Source: Chryseobacterium sp. SN22
GTDB taxonomy: Bacteria; Bacteroidota; Bacteroidia; Flavobacteriales; Weeksellaceae
Direction of reading: 5' to 3'
Length of the DNA: 64,000 nt
Assembly (NCBI RefSeq): GCF_008329705.1
Contig: NZ_VTSX01000011.1
Location: forward strand, 82,200-146,199
Part shown: positions 24,919 to 34,488 of the stretch, piece after piece
Layout of the letters: each line of letters starts with the position of its first letter
Position numbering within the stretch: position 1 is the first letter of the stretch
Made by a program: the position numbers and the translations under genes
The notes under the pieces: generated by a model
What the model was told of the DNA's origin: nothing
Database searches by the model: none
The model's input: only the letters and a program-made list of their open reading frames with translations

Positions 24919-26808
24919 TTATTTTATCTTTCTATAATCCCGGATCATTTCTACAAATCCTGATCTGTCGCCTTCCGGGTCTTTCCCGGTATTCTGCTTG
25001 GCCAGGCTTTCGATTTCTGCCAGACTTCTTTTTTTGATCAGTTTTGAATCTCTTAAAACCAATCCGAACCAGGCAACGGAAGAAGCAAACTTAAAATCAG
25101 CACTTGCTTTCGGAGCATCTGTATTCCTGATCGTCTGAACGATTTCTTCGCTTTTTGACCCTTGCGGTTTCTTATATCTGAATTTTACGGTCCCCAATTC
25201 ATCACCAAATCCTTTTTTTGCAGAAGCTGAAGCATACTTAAGCTTATTCTGTTTCGGCAGAAACGCTGAATTGCTGTTTGCAGGAATAATCTCATACAAA
25301 GCGGTCACAGTATGGCCGCTGCCCAGTTCTCCGGCATCGATTTTATCGTTCACAAAATCTTCATTTCTCAATTTCCGGTTTTCATAACCGATCAGACGGT
25401 AAGATTTTACATACTTCGGATTGAATTCGATCTGAATCTTCACATCTTTCGCAATGGTATAGAGGTTACCGGCAAACTCTTTTCCCAGGAATTTATTGGC
25501 TTCCTGCAGGTTGTCGATGTAGGCATAATTTCCGTTTCCTTTATCAGCCAGCGTTTCGATCTTATTGTCTTTGTAATTTCCCATTCCGTAGCCCAGGCAG
25601 GTAAGGAACACCCCGGATTTTCTTTTTTCTTCAATCAGGCTTTCCAGATCACCTTTGGAAGATGCGCCTATATTGAAATCCCCATCGGTCGCTAAAATAA
25701 CCCTGTTGTTCCCGCCTCTGATAAAGCTTTCCTGAGCCAGTTTGTAAGCCAGCTCGATGCCAGCTCCTCCGGCAGTACTTCCTCCGGCGCTCAGCTGATC
25801 CAAGGCATCGGTTATTTTTCTTTTTTCGGCCACCGAAGTCGGGGGCAGTACAACACCGGCACTCCCGGCATACACCACAATGGCCACTTTATCGGTGGAC
25901 CTAAGTTGATCAAGCAATATTTTTAAGGAAGACCGCAGCAACGGCAGTTTGTTTTCTTCTTCCATTGAACCTGAAGTATCAATCAGGAATACAATGTTGG
26001 AAGGAGGCAGATTATTCATCGGAATGTTCTTTCCTTTCAATCCGATTTTCAGCAGTTTATGGCCGGGATTCCATGGAGCCGCCCCAAGTTCCGTATTGAT
26101 AGAGAAAGGCTGTTTGTTTTTAGGCTGAGGATAATTGTATTTAAAGTAATTAACCATCTCCTCGATCCTCACCGCATCTTTATCGACGTCTCCATCTGCA
26201 ATCATCCTTCTGACATTGGAATATGAAGCATTGTCTACGTCAATGGAAAAAGTGGACAGCGGCTGGTTTTTCGTCAGTTCAAAAGGATTTTCAATCAGGC
26301 GGTCATACTCTTCATTATCATACCCTCCGTTTTTTCCGGAAGGCTTTTTTAGGGTCTTATCATATTTAGTAGAACGGTAATAAGATGGTTGCCGGTAAGA
26401 AGTAATCACCGATTCCACTTCCATAGCCACTAGCGCTTTTGGTTTTGGGCAGCCATTATATTCAGGAAGTCCGGGAACGGTCGGGCAGGCATCATCTTTG
26501 TCGAGGATTCCGTCGCCATCGGTATCAGGCCAAGGACAGCCGTTGTTTTCCGCCGGTCCTGCTACAGTCGGGCACGCATCGTCTTTATCAATAATTCCGT
26601 CACCATCCGTATCCGGCCATGGGCAGCCCTTATTTTCGGTCGGCCCGGCGGCTTCAGGACACTGATCGTCTTCGTTCTTGATGCCGTCCTGGTCTTTATC
26701 TTTTTTAAGACTCAGCTTTTGGGAAGCCTGGTCCTGGTCCGAAACGGTTTTGGTTTTGCAGCCCTGCAATATCATCAGTGCCAATATCGTTATACCTGTT
26801 TTTTTCAT
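24919..26808 (-). CDS. VWA-domain lipoprotein with thrombospondin type 3 repeats, YfbK-like
   Basis: 629 residues. The lipoprotein signal peptide ends at ILQGC (lipidated Cys17). Three calcium-binding thrombospondin type 3 repeats (about 38-121) contain DxDGDGIxDxxDxCP patterns. A YfbK N-terminal region with [20 protein letters not shown] comes next. The von Willebrand A domain has an intact MIDAS DTSGS (277-281), and a DUF3520-type end closes the protein. VWA domains bind protein partners through a metal ion. It lies directly downstream of the alpha-2-macroglobulin gene and upstream of MuiA, with an ECF-like promoter element in front. Confidence 0.9.
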   Translation of the reverse strand: MKKTGITILALMILQGCKTKTVSDQDQASQKLSLKKDKDQDGIKNEDDQCPEAAGPTENKGCPWPDTDGDGIIDKDDACPTVAGPAENNGCPWPDTDGDGILDKDDACPTVPGLPEYNGCPKPKALVAMEVESVITSYRQPSYYRSTKYDKTLKKPSGKNGGYDNEEYDRLIENPFELTKNQPLSTFSIDVDNASYSNVRRMIADGDVDKDAVRIEEMVNYFKYNYPQPKNKQPFSINTELGAAPWNPGHKLLKIGLKGKNIPMNNLPPSNIVFLIDTSGSMEEENKLPLLRSSLKILLDQLRSTDKVAIVVYAGSAGVVLPPTSVAEKRKITDALDQLSAGGSTAGGAGIELAYKLAQESFIRGGNNRVILATDGDFNIGASSKGDLESLIEEKRKSGVFLTCLGYGMGNYKDNKIETLADKGNGNYAYIDNLQEANKFLGKEFAGNLYTIAKDVKIQIEFNPKYVKSYRLIGYENRKLRNEDFVNDKIDAGELGSGHTVTALYEIIPANSNSAFLPKQNKLKYASASAKKGFGDELGTVKFRYKKPQGSKSEEIVQTIRNTDAPKASADFKFASSVAWFGLVLRDSKLIKKRSLAEIESLAKQNTGKDPEGDRSGFVEMIRDYRKIK

Positions 26809-26851
26809 GTTTATTATTTTTGATCGATATAAATTTAAATTCCCTTTAAAG

Positions 26852-26876
26852 AAGATGTAAAAATCCTGAAAGGTTG
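26852..26876 (-). promoter_or_regulatory. Candidate ECF-sigma promoter of the VWA-MuiA operon
   Basis: On the minus strand CAACC (26872-26876), 14 bases and CATCTT (26852-26857). The ECF sigma gene at 36154 has CAACC, 16 bases and CATCTA before it, with similar GGA/TTTT sequence between. The spacer differs by 2 bases, which weakens the match. Confidence 0.4.
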
Positions 26877-27089
26877 CAGCGAAATTTCTTATTGATTATG
26901 TTTTATATAAATTTCTTATTGATTGTCTGTAATTATGTGTTTATATTTCAGTTTGTTGTATTTTAATTGAATCCTGATTATTTTTTTGTTTAATTTGAAT
27001 TCCATAATATTCAAAACTTCCAGTTCCTTCTTCCAGCCTACTCATCTGATCTTCTATTGAAAGTTCAGTTTATTTAAATCAAATTACTG

Positions 27090-30000
27090 CTACGGCTGAA
27101 CATTTACTTTTATTCCTTCATTCCAGTATTTGGCTTCCGGCATATAATATAAGTAAATGTTGCTTGCTTTTCCCGTATATTCCCCGGCGAATTCCACTTT
27201 CAGATCAAGGTTGATTCTTTTTGTTTCGTCGGCTTCAAAATGTTCCCAATATAAAACCAAATAATTATCAAAAATCTCATAATAAGAAATCTGCTTTTTC
27301 TCCAACATATCCTTCAGCAAAGCATTTTGTAAGGTCAGTCCGGCAGGGATTCCGATCTTAGCCGTCACCATCGGCAGCGGTCCGTTGATTTTGTTCTTCA
27401 CGGTAATGCTCATTCTGCTTATTTCTCCTGCTTTCAGATTTTCAGAGGCAAGCTTTGTCTCCATCATAACAGGAATATCTGCACTTTGCGGAGCCTTCAG
27501 GCTGTAATATCCGTATTCCAGCTTGTACGGCAAACCTGTTTGTGCCGGATAGCTTACTGCAATGGTATTTTCTCCTTTCTGCAGAGCGGAGATGATGGAA
27601 GTGTTCTGCTGAATGTCCGCTCCGTTTATTTTTATCACAGGTTTATCGGTACCATAGCTTTTCTCATTCTTCGCAAAGAATCCGGATAATGCTTCAAGGG
27701 CCAATGTAGTGGCCTGGGTAGAACCGAAGCCATAATATCCGTTGCAATTTATCAGATCATCGGCAACTCCGGTAAGTTGCAACGGACTGAGCCTTTTGTC
27801 TTTCTGCAAAGCCATCAGGTATAATGCTACGGTTTCAGCGTGAGCAGAATTTCCCCATGATCCCGTAAACGTAGCTTTGGTTTTGACCTCTTTCCGTACA
27901 AACTGGCTATTCAGGATCTCAATGATCCGGTCATAATCCTGAAACCGGCCGAAGTCTGACGAAATATTGGCCATCAGGGCAAGCTGGTAAGAATCCTTTA
28001 CAGCCAATGCACGCTTTAAACTTACCTGATAAGCCTCCTCAAGCTGATCCTTGATTCCGTTTTTTGATAAGGCATACAATACATAGATATTTCTCGACCA
28101 CTGATAATCTGATGAAGAAGCACCGGTTTCATAGCTTCTTTTCACACGGAAAGTCCCGTTCGTGTTTTTTCCGGAAAGGATAAATGCCGTTAGATCACGG
28201 ATTATCTTAGGATCGATGGCTATATATCTTTTCAGGGCTTCAAATTCCAGCAAAGCAAATGCGGAGAGCGCAACATCCGATTCAGAAGATCCGAAATAGG
28301 AAAACCCGCCGTCCCGGTTCCGGTAGCTCAGCATTTTCTGATACCCCTTTTTCAGGTTTCTGACGACCTCGTTTTCCGTTTCAGCATTAATCTTACCCAA
28401 AGATTTCAGGTAGTCCAGAATAAAAACATTCGGATAGACTGTTGAAGAGAGCTGCTCAAAGCATCCGTAAGGCTCTCTTTTCAGCCTTTCCAGGTCTTCG
28501 AACATCTGCAATGCCCTGTTGTTATAAACAAAATAAGACGAATACAAACTGTTGCTGATATGGTCCGGAATATTTATTTTCAGATCTTCCGTTTTATTAT
28601 CAATGATGGAATACTGATGCGGAAAACCTTTTTCTCCCACCTGAAAAGGCAGGATCATCGTTTCCCTGAAGTTTCCTGATTTCACCGCAAACTGAATATT
28701 GGAATCTATGACATCATCCATCCGGATTTTGACATACAACCTTCCGGATTCCAGGGGTTTCAGGGTAATGATGCTGTCTGACTTTACCAGTTGGACACGG
28801 TTCGGAACAATAACATCCAATGTCATGGTCCGGCTTTCGGCCGCGTTGTTTTTAATCACCACGGGAATACTCATAATATCGGTTCTGGTCAGGTATTGCG
28901 GAATTTTGGCATCGATGGAAATCATGCTTTGTGCCGCATAGGTAGTTTCATCCCTTCCGGCGGATCCTGCAGCGGATATACCTTCTGTAATAACCCTGAA
29001 AGTGGTATTTGCATCCGAATTATAGAATTCTACCTTTGCTTTCCCATTGCTGTCGGTTTCCACCACAGGATTCCAGTAAAGAACTTCCCGGTAATCGAAG
29101 CGGTAGGCCGTATCAGTAGTTTCATACACTGGGTAGGAAAACTGCCGTCCTATGGTATAGAAGTCCAAACTGTCCTGTGGAATACTTTTTACTGAAAAAT
29201 AAGTTTTAGGGGTGATGTCGAGCTTTATTGCTGAATTTCCATATCTGGCAGAGGTAATTAAAACAACACCGTTGGTTCCGCGGCTGCCGTATAACGCGGT
29301 GGCTGCTGCATCTTTCAGTACGGTTACGGAATTGAGGTCCTGCTGATAGACATTGGTGTCAAAATTCTCTACCGGAACGCCGTCCACAATAAACAACGGG
29401 CTTTTATTCGAGAGGGACCGTGAGCCACGGATGGTTATGTACCCGTTTGTCTGGTTACCCGAAGGCGAGATTTCAAGTCCGGCCACTTTTCCTGCCAGCG
29501 AAGAAATGTTCGGGCGGTTGATTTCTTCTTTTTCCAGCACGGTTACTGCGCCGGTAAGGAATTTTGTTCTTCTGATTCCAAGCGCTCCCATTACTACCAC
29601 TTCCTCAATATTCTGGTCTTTGGAAATAGTATCGGAACGGCCGGCTCTCCCGGATGGTTTTTCTGCGGCAGGATCTGTCTTTCTATCCATCTCTTTGGAA
29701 ATTGTTTTACGCACGGCTTCCGCAACCACCTCTTCAACATCGACGGCTTTGATTTTTTGCTTTTCCAGCGGATTGATGTTCAGTTTGTAGGCTAAAATCC
29801 TGACCTCAATTTCCTGTTTCGGCTGAAACGATTTTGCAATGATCTTATAATTTACTGCTCCTTTGAGATCCGTAAAATAAAAGGTTCCGTTTTCACCGGT
29901 TACCTGTTTTACAATTTTACTTTTCCCGTAGGAATTTTCTTCAAGCAGGAAAACTTCTGCCTTTACCGGCCTTTTGTTTTCATCTTCAACAATCCCGTAC

Positions 30001-31616
30001 ACCGGATTTCTTTTTTCGGGCAGGTATTTGTATTTTCCGCTACTGATGATTTCCGGGAGCAGTTCAAAATACCGGTATCCGTTGGTAAGCATAACCAGGT
30101 CCAGGCTTTTTTTTGCCTTTGCTTCTTTTTTGTCAAAATAGAATTGCGGCCTTTCGATCTTTCCGTGCAATTCGGAATCCAGCAACAGCCAGGACAGGAT
30201 ATGGTTCTGCTTATCATCGGCATAAGTCCAGAGTTTATCATCCACAACAGCCATCGCCAGATTTGCCGGAACCGGACTGCCGTTTTCATCGGTTGTTTCA
30301 ATGTCGAGGGTCACTTTTTCCCGTGGCAGGTAATTCTTTTTGGAAGGTTCGATCTTCACTTGCATCCGGCGGTCTTCATTGGCAAAAACAATACGCTCCG
30401 CCTGGGGTATGCAGTTTTCATAAACCGTAAACCTGCAAATACCCGCAGGCAAATCCTTTTCCGGAAGTTCCACAAAATTCTCCCCTTTGTTCATTACTGC
30501 CGGCCGGCTATATACTTCTTTTCCTCTGAAATTTCCTTTAATTGTAATATTTCCCGCTTCCGGGGCCGTAATTTTCAGCCTGATGTTCCCGTCTTCTTTT
30601 TCCACATTCAGGACAATACCCTGATCTCCGGCTACAGGCAGCGGATAGATTTTGGAAATATTTTCCGGCTTTATGACCTTTGCATAATACGTTTCTCCTC
30701 TTTCCGGCTGAAAAAGGAAGCTTCCCATGCCGAAATGATAAGCCTGCACCTCAGCTAACTGCTGATGCTTCCGATTATAAATCCCGAGCGTCGCGTCAAC
30801 GGGATTACCGGATTCATCCGATATTTTAAAAGCAATATTCTGCCGGATTCCATTGATAAAGGTTCCGCCTTCCGGCATGAATTTCACCTCGATGTTGTTT
30901 AGAACAACCGGGATATTCCGTGAAATGGATTCCATAAAGCCGTCAAATTTTACGGTAATATGAAGCAATGCATCCGGAGAATCCAGGACTTCCGGCAGAT
31001 GAAACTTCAGCAGGGATTTTCCTTCCTTGTCCGTTAGTAATTTTCCTTCGGAAACCGTTTTACCGTTATGCAGTACCGTATAATGGCCTTCATAAAAAGG
31101 AATCGGCAGTCCGCTCAGGCTTCTCATGGAAAAATCGGCCGAAACTTCATCGCCTGCGCCGTATCCTTTTTTAGGAAAATCCAACTTCATCAGGATTCTC
31201 GGCGAGACTATTTTCTGCAGGGTAATCTCTTTCGCAAAAGCATTTTTCCCGTCTTCATTCTGCATCCAGTCTGTATAAGCTTTTATTTTATATATTCCGC
31301 CTTTCATCCCTTCATCAAAATAGACCGATCCTTCCGCATGGCCGTTATTTACTTCATGTTTTGATTTCCGGATTACACTTCCGCCGGGATCAGTCATCTC
31401 AAAGTTCACCACCCGGCTATGCTTTGCCGGCCGGTTATCGTTGGCCTCGACCACATAAATTTTAAAATCCATCGTCTCGCCGGGTTTATAAAAAACATGG
31501 CTGGTCTGGATGTACGTTTTTTCTTTCTCAAAATCCTCTGCCGGATTCTGCGCTTTCGCAAAACCTGACAGAAACAAAAATATAAAACCCCAATAAGCTG
31601 TAAATCTGAAATTCAT
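27090..31616 (-). CDS. Alpha-2-macroglobulin family protein with an inserted TonB-plug domain and intact thioester
   Basis: 1508 residues. A Sec signal peptide (cleavage near KAQ) is followed by MG/MG2-type beta domains (about 25-600). A SusC-type TonB plug is inserted at about 669-790 (IEEVVVMGALGIRRTK, LFIVDGVPV, VTVLKDAAATALYGSRGTNG). The A2M core then resumes, with the thioester motif GCFEQ at 1051-1055 and an alpha-toroid domain after it. Bacterial A2Ms trap attacking proteases. Most with a thioester are lipoproteins; this one has no lipobox. It starts 3 bases after the barrel gene stop codon. The plug insertion is the odd feature. Confidence 0.9.
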   Translation of the reverse strand: MNFRFTAYWGFIFLFLSGFAKAQNPAEDFEKEKTYIQTSHVFYKPGETMDFKIYVVEANDNRPAKHSRVVNFEMTDPGGSVIRKSKHEVNNGHAEGSVYFDEGMKGGIYKIKAYTDWMQNEDGKNAFAKEITLQKIVSPRILMKLDFPKKGYGAGDEVSADFSMRSLSGLPIPFYEGHYTVLHNGKTVSEGKLLTDKEGKSLLKFHLPEVLDSPDALLHITVKFDGFMESISRNIPVVLNNIEVKFMPEGGTFINGIRQNIAFKISDESGNPVDATLGIYNRKHQQLAEVQAYHFGMGSFLFQPERGETYYAKVIKPENISKIYPLPVAGDQGIVLNVEKEDGNIRLKITAPEAGNITIKGNFRGKEVYSRPAVMNKGENFVELPEKDLPAGICRFTVYENCIPQAERIVFANEDRRMQVKIEPSKKNYLPREKVTLDIETTDENGSPVPANLAMAVVDDKLWTYADDKQNHILSWLLLDSELHGKIERPQFYFDKKEAKAKKSLDLVMLTNGYRYFELLPEIISSGKYKYLPEKRNPVYGIVEDENKRPVKAEVFLLEENSYGKSKIVKQVTGENGTFYFTDLKGAVNYKIIAKSFQPKQEIEVRILAYKLNINPLEKQKIKAVDVEEVVAEAVRKTISKEMDRKTDPAAEKPSGRAGRSDTISKDQNIEEVVVMGALGIRRTKFLTGAVTVLEKEEINRPNISSLAGKVAGLEISPSGNQTNGYITIRGSRSLSNKSPLFIVDGVPVENFDTNVYQQDLNSVTVLKDAAATALYGSRGTNGVVLITSARYGNSAIKLDITPKTYFSVKSIPQDSLDFYTIGRQFSYPVYETTDTAYRFDYREVLYWNPVVETDSNGKAKVEFYNSDANTTFRVITEGISAAGSAGRDETTYAAQSMISIDAKIPQYLTRTDIMSIPVVIKNNAAESRTMTLDVIVPNRVQLVKSDSIITLKPLESGRLYVKIRMDDVIDSNIQFAVKSGNFRETMILPFQVGEKGFPHQYSIIDNKTEDLKINIPDHISNSLYSSYFVYNNRALQMFEDLERLKREPYGCFEQLSSTVYPNVFILDYLKSLGKINAETENEVVRNLKKGYQKMLSYRNRDGGFSYFGSSESDVALSAFALLEFEALKRYIAIDPKIIRDLTAFILSGKNTNGTFRVKRSYETGASSSDYQWSRNIYVLYALSKNGIKDQLEEAYQVSLKRALAVKDSYQLALMANISSDFGRFQDYDRIIEILNSQFVRKEVKTKATFTGSWGNSAHAETVALYLMALQKDKRLSPLQLTGVADDLINCNGYYGFGSTQATTLALEALSGFFAKNEKSYGTDKPVIKINGADIQQNTSIISALQKGENTIAVSYPAQTGLPYKLEYGYYSLKAPQSADIPVMMETKLASENLKAGEISRMSITVKNKINGPLPMVTAKIGIPAGLTLQNALLKDMLEKKQISYYEIFDNYLVLYWEHFEADETKRINLDLKVEFAGEYTGKASNIYLYYMPEAKYWNEGIKVNVQP

Positions 31617-31619
31617 TGT

Positions 31620-34391
31620 TTAAAATTTAAATGAAACCATGCATCCGAATGTCCTGAACGAAGGAAGGTTGAAAAAATCCAGCCCTCTCCCGTTTTCCTG
31701 ATCGTAAAAATTCTGATTGGGATCCGCTCCTGTATTGGCCTGCCAGAGAAGAATATTACCCACATAAAAAGTCAGGACCAAAGAAGTCTTTATCTGATTT
31801 ACCGGTAGATTTGCCGAAAGGGAGATATTGCTGATCCTTACATAATCCGCTTTCTGAATGTAAGCTTCCGCAACCCCGGAATAGCCGTATCTCGACCAAC
31901 GGTTCTGCAGGACATCCCGGCCGGGATCATAAAAATCAACTGCCGTTTCATTGGTGTTGCCATTGGCATTAATTCCTGCAAAAATGTAGTTTTTGATATC
32001 CCGCTGATCACCGGAAGTCCTCGAACGCCCGTAATAATCAAGAACTGCCTCAGTTCCGTTCCATAACTGTCCGCCTTTTTTCCATTCCCAGTCGATGTCC
32101 AGGGTCAGCCTTTTAAAAATGAAATGATGATTGAATTTCATTATAAAATCCGGTGTAGGATCTGCAATGATCTTCATTCCGGCAGCTTTCTGCGGATAAC
32201 CGGAAGCATCAATGATCAGCTGTCCGTCTGCAGTCCTCTCCCAATAGCTTCCCATGACCGCTCCTAAAACCTGCCCCTGCGTAAGGGTTTTATATACATC
32301 GGAAAATCCGGCTACAGCAAGATTATTATATCCGCTTTCCACACGACCGGCAACATCTCTATATTTGTAAAATGAAACTTTCTGGGTACTGAAAAAATGG
32401 CTGCCGATTCTCAGACGGTTGAAGGAAAAATTAAATTCATATCCTTTATAGGTATGATCTGCGAGGTTCTTAAGCTGAAGCCGGTTATTTTCATAAACCG
32501 GGAAAACATCATTGAAAATTCCACGGTTGAAATATTCTCCTTCGATGCTGATCTTCGGGCCTGCATCCAAACGTAATCCTGTTTTCCACTCCTTTACACC
32601 GGTATTGGAAAGCCCATTGAATGTTACCGCTTCATCAGCCGGGAAATACAACCCGGAATTTTCCGCCTTCAGTAAGGTAGTGGCATAAAAAGAATACGAA
32701 TTGGTAAGCTGAGGCTCGGAACTCATTTCCGTATAAGCACCTGATGCTCTAACATTAAAATCTGACCAATCGAAAATATCATCAAAACGGATATAGGCAT
32801 TTGCTTTCGGCAGCCAATAGATATTTTTCTTTGAGGTGTTGGAAATATAAAATGAATTCCCCACGTTGGATCCTATTTCAATATCTGTTCCGTGCAGCTC
32901 GAAACTGTAGTTAAACAAATAGTCTTGAGAAGTTCTCTGGTATCGGCTTTCAATATTAGTCAGGCTATTGAAGACTTCGGATTTCTGATCATTTAAAATA
33001 AAATTAAAACCGAAAATATTTTTAAAATCGTAATTGCCGAATGAATAATTCCCCAGGATATTGGATTGAAGCAAAGTATTGTGCTGTGTTCTTGCATTGT
33101 GTATGCCATTGGTGAAGCCTGAGGTTGAAGGTTTGTAAAGGTCAGAATTCAAGTATCGGTCATTTTCATAGGATTGGCTGAGATTCAGTTTGAATTTTCC
33201 AAAGGTCCTGGACAGATCAAAGCTGAATCGGCTGCTGTTGCTCCGGTAATTGTATTTATTAAGCCGTTCAGACAGAAAAAGCGGATTGTCTGCAAACCGG
33301 CTGTAGCTTCTCTGAGAACCGTTCGGCAGTAAAATACTTTGTTCGTTTGAGAACGAAATCGGAGTCAGCAAAGCGTTCCGGTACATCCTGTTGAAAAGGC
33401 CGGTCCTGTTGGCATCGGTTGCCATGTTTTCATCATAAGCAAATGCGGCATTCAGCGCATATCCTTTTATATTGGCATTGGCTCTGGCTTTAACATTACT
33501 GGTTACAGTAACCTGATCGTTAAAATACATTGGATCCTTGTGTTGGCCAAGATCCACTGACAGCCTTAAGGTTTCGTAGTATCCTTTTTTAACCACAACA
33601 TTTATTTTCAGTTGGTTGCTGAACCCGACCATTGTTTTAAAAAGATCATTCCGGTAGGCTTTGGCAGGAAAAATCCCGTCTGAAAGAGGCACGAGCTTTC
33701 CGTTTACATCATATTCATAAGACTGATTATTAAAACCCAATTCAACGATATTGGGTCCAAAACTGAACATTTCGTTCGTTTCCGGTCCTCTCCAGACAAG
33801 CATGCCGTTATCAGATCTTCCCTGCACGAATCTTCCCTGCGTTTCCGAAATGGCATTTCTTGATTTCACCTCAAAAGAAGAAGTAAAACTTCCACCGATC
33901 AGGAGATTTTGCGGATACTGCTGTTTAATTTTATATACCGTATCATTTTTCTGGCGGATTTTGCGGACCGTAAGGAGATACCGGTCGGAATCTTTGCTTA
34001 AAGCCGTTTCTGCGTTTTCAACACTGTACGGATCTGCCTCCTGTTTATAGGAAACAAGATTGTCATAATCTTTGGTATAGATATTTTTAACCGTTTCCTT
34101 CCGGATCCGTCTTTGCAGAATAGTTTTCAACTCCTCTAGCCCATAAGAACGGATTACCAGCCGGTCTTTCCCGCCGTTCCAGACCAGGGTATCGGAAGGC
34201 TTTGCCGCTATAACTGCAAAGCCCTTCTCATCAGTCATTTCGTAAATTCCGCCGTTTTTGTTGTAGACCTTTAAAAAATTCTGCGCTTTGCCTTTGGGAT
34301 CCAGAAACTGCCCGTAGTAATATAACTGCGAATTCTGAGCAAAGAAAAAAGAGGCCACAAACAGGGAAAGCAGTGCATATATTTTATTCAT
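31620..34391 (-). CDS. SusC/RagA-type outer-membrane barrel lacking a plug domain
   Basis: 923 residues. A signal peptide (ending FFFAQ) and a small carboxypeptidase-regulatory-like domain (about 22-95) are followed by a linker and then beta-barrel strands. GRFVQGRSDNGMLVWRGP and FSFGPNIVELG resemble the first post-plug strands of SusC. The C-terminal ADYVRISNISLSANLP and the terminal Phe are typical SusC endings. I cannot find the plug signatures (VDGVPV, VTVLKDAAATALYG) that should precede the barrel. They occur instead in the two neighbouring proteins. Outer membrane; the transported ligand is unknown. Confidence 0.82.
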   Translation of the reverse strand: MNKIYALLSLFVASFFFAQNSQLYYYGQFLDPKGKAQNFLKVYNKNGGIYEMTDEKGFAVIAAKPSDTLVWNGGKDRLVIRSYGLEELKTILQRRIRKETVKNIYTKDYDNLVSYKQEADPYSVENAETALSKDSDRYLLTVRKIRQKNDTVYKIKQQYPQNLLIGGSFTSSFEVKSRNAISETQGRFVQGRSDNGMLVWRGPETNEMFSFGPNIVELGFNNQSYEYDVNGKLVPLSDGIFPAKAYRNDLFKTMVGFSNQLKINVVVKKGYYETLRLSVDLGQHKDPMYFNDQVTVTSNVKARANANIKGYALNAAFAYDENMATDANRTGLFNRMYRNALLTPISFSNEQSILLPNGSQRSYSRFADNPLFLSERLNKYNYRSNSSRFSFDLSRTFGKFKLNLSQSYENDRYLNSDLYKPSTSGFTNGIHNARTQHNTLLQSNILGNYSFGNYDFKNIFGFNFILNDQKSEVFNSLTNIESRYQRTSQDYLFNYSFELHGTDIEIGSNVGNSFYISNTSKKNIYWLPKANAYIRFDDIFDWSDFNVRASGAYTEMSSEPQLTNSYSFYATTLLKAENSGLYFPADEAVTFNGLSNTGVKEWKTGLRLDAGPKISIEGEYFNRGIFNDVFPVYENNRLQLKNLADHTYKGYEFNFSFNRLRIGSHFFSTQKVSFYKYRDVAGRVESGYNNLAVAGFSDVYKTLTQGQVLGAVMGSYWERTADGQLIIDASGYPQKAAGMKIIADPTPDFIMKFNHHFIFKRLTLDIDWEWKKGGQLWNGTEAVLDYYGRSRTSGDQRDIKNYIFAGINANGNTNETAVDFYDPGRDVLQNRWSRYGYSGVAEAYIQKADYVRISNISLSANLPVNQIKTSLVLTFYVGNILLWQANTGADPNQNFYDQENGRGLDFFNLPSFRTFGCMVSFKF

Positions 34392-34488
34392 GGTTTATCA
34401 TCATTAAGAGTTTGAAAAAAGAAACTTCCGGAGAAATTTCTTTTTTCAGAGGTATGGTGAATGGGTATCAGTTTTAGATTTTGGGAAA

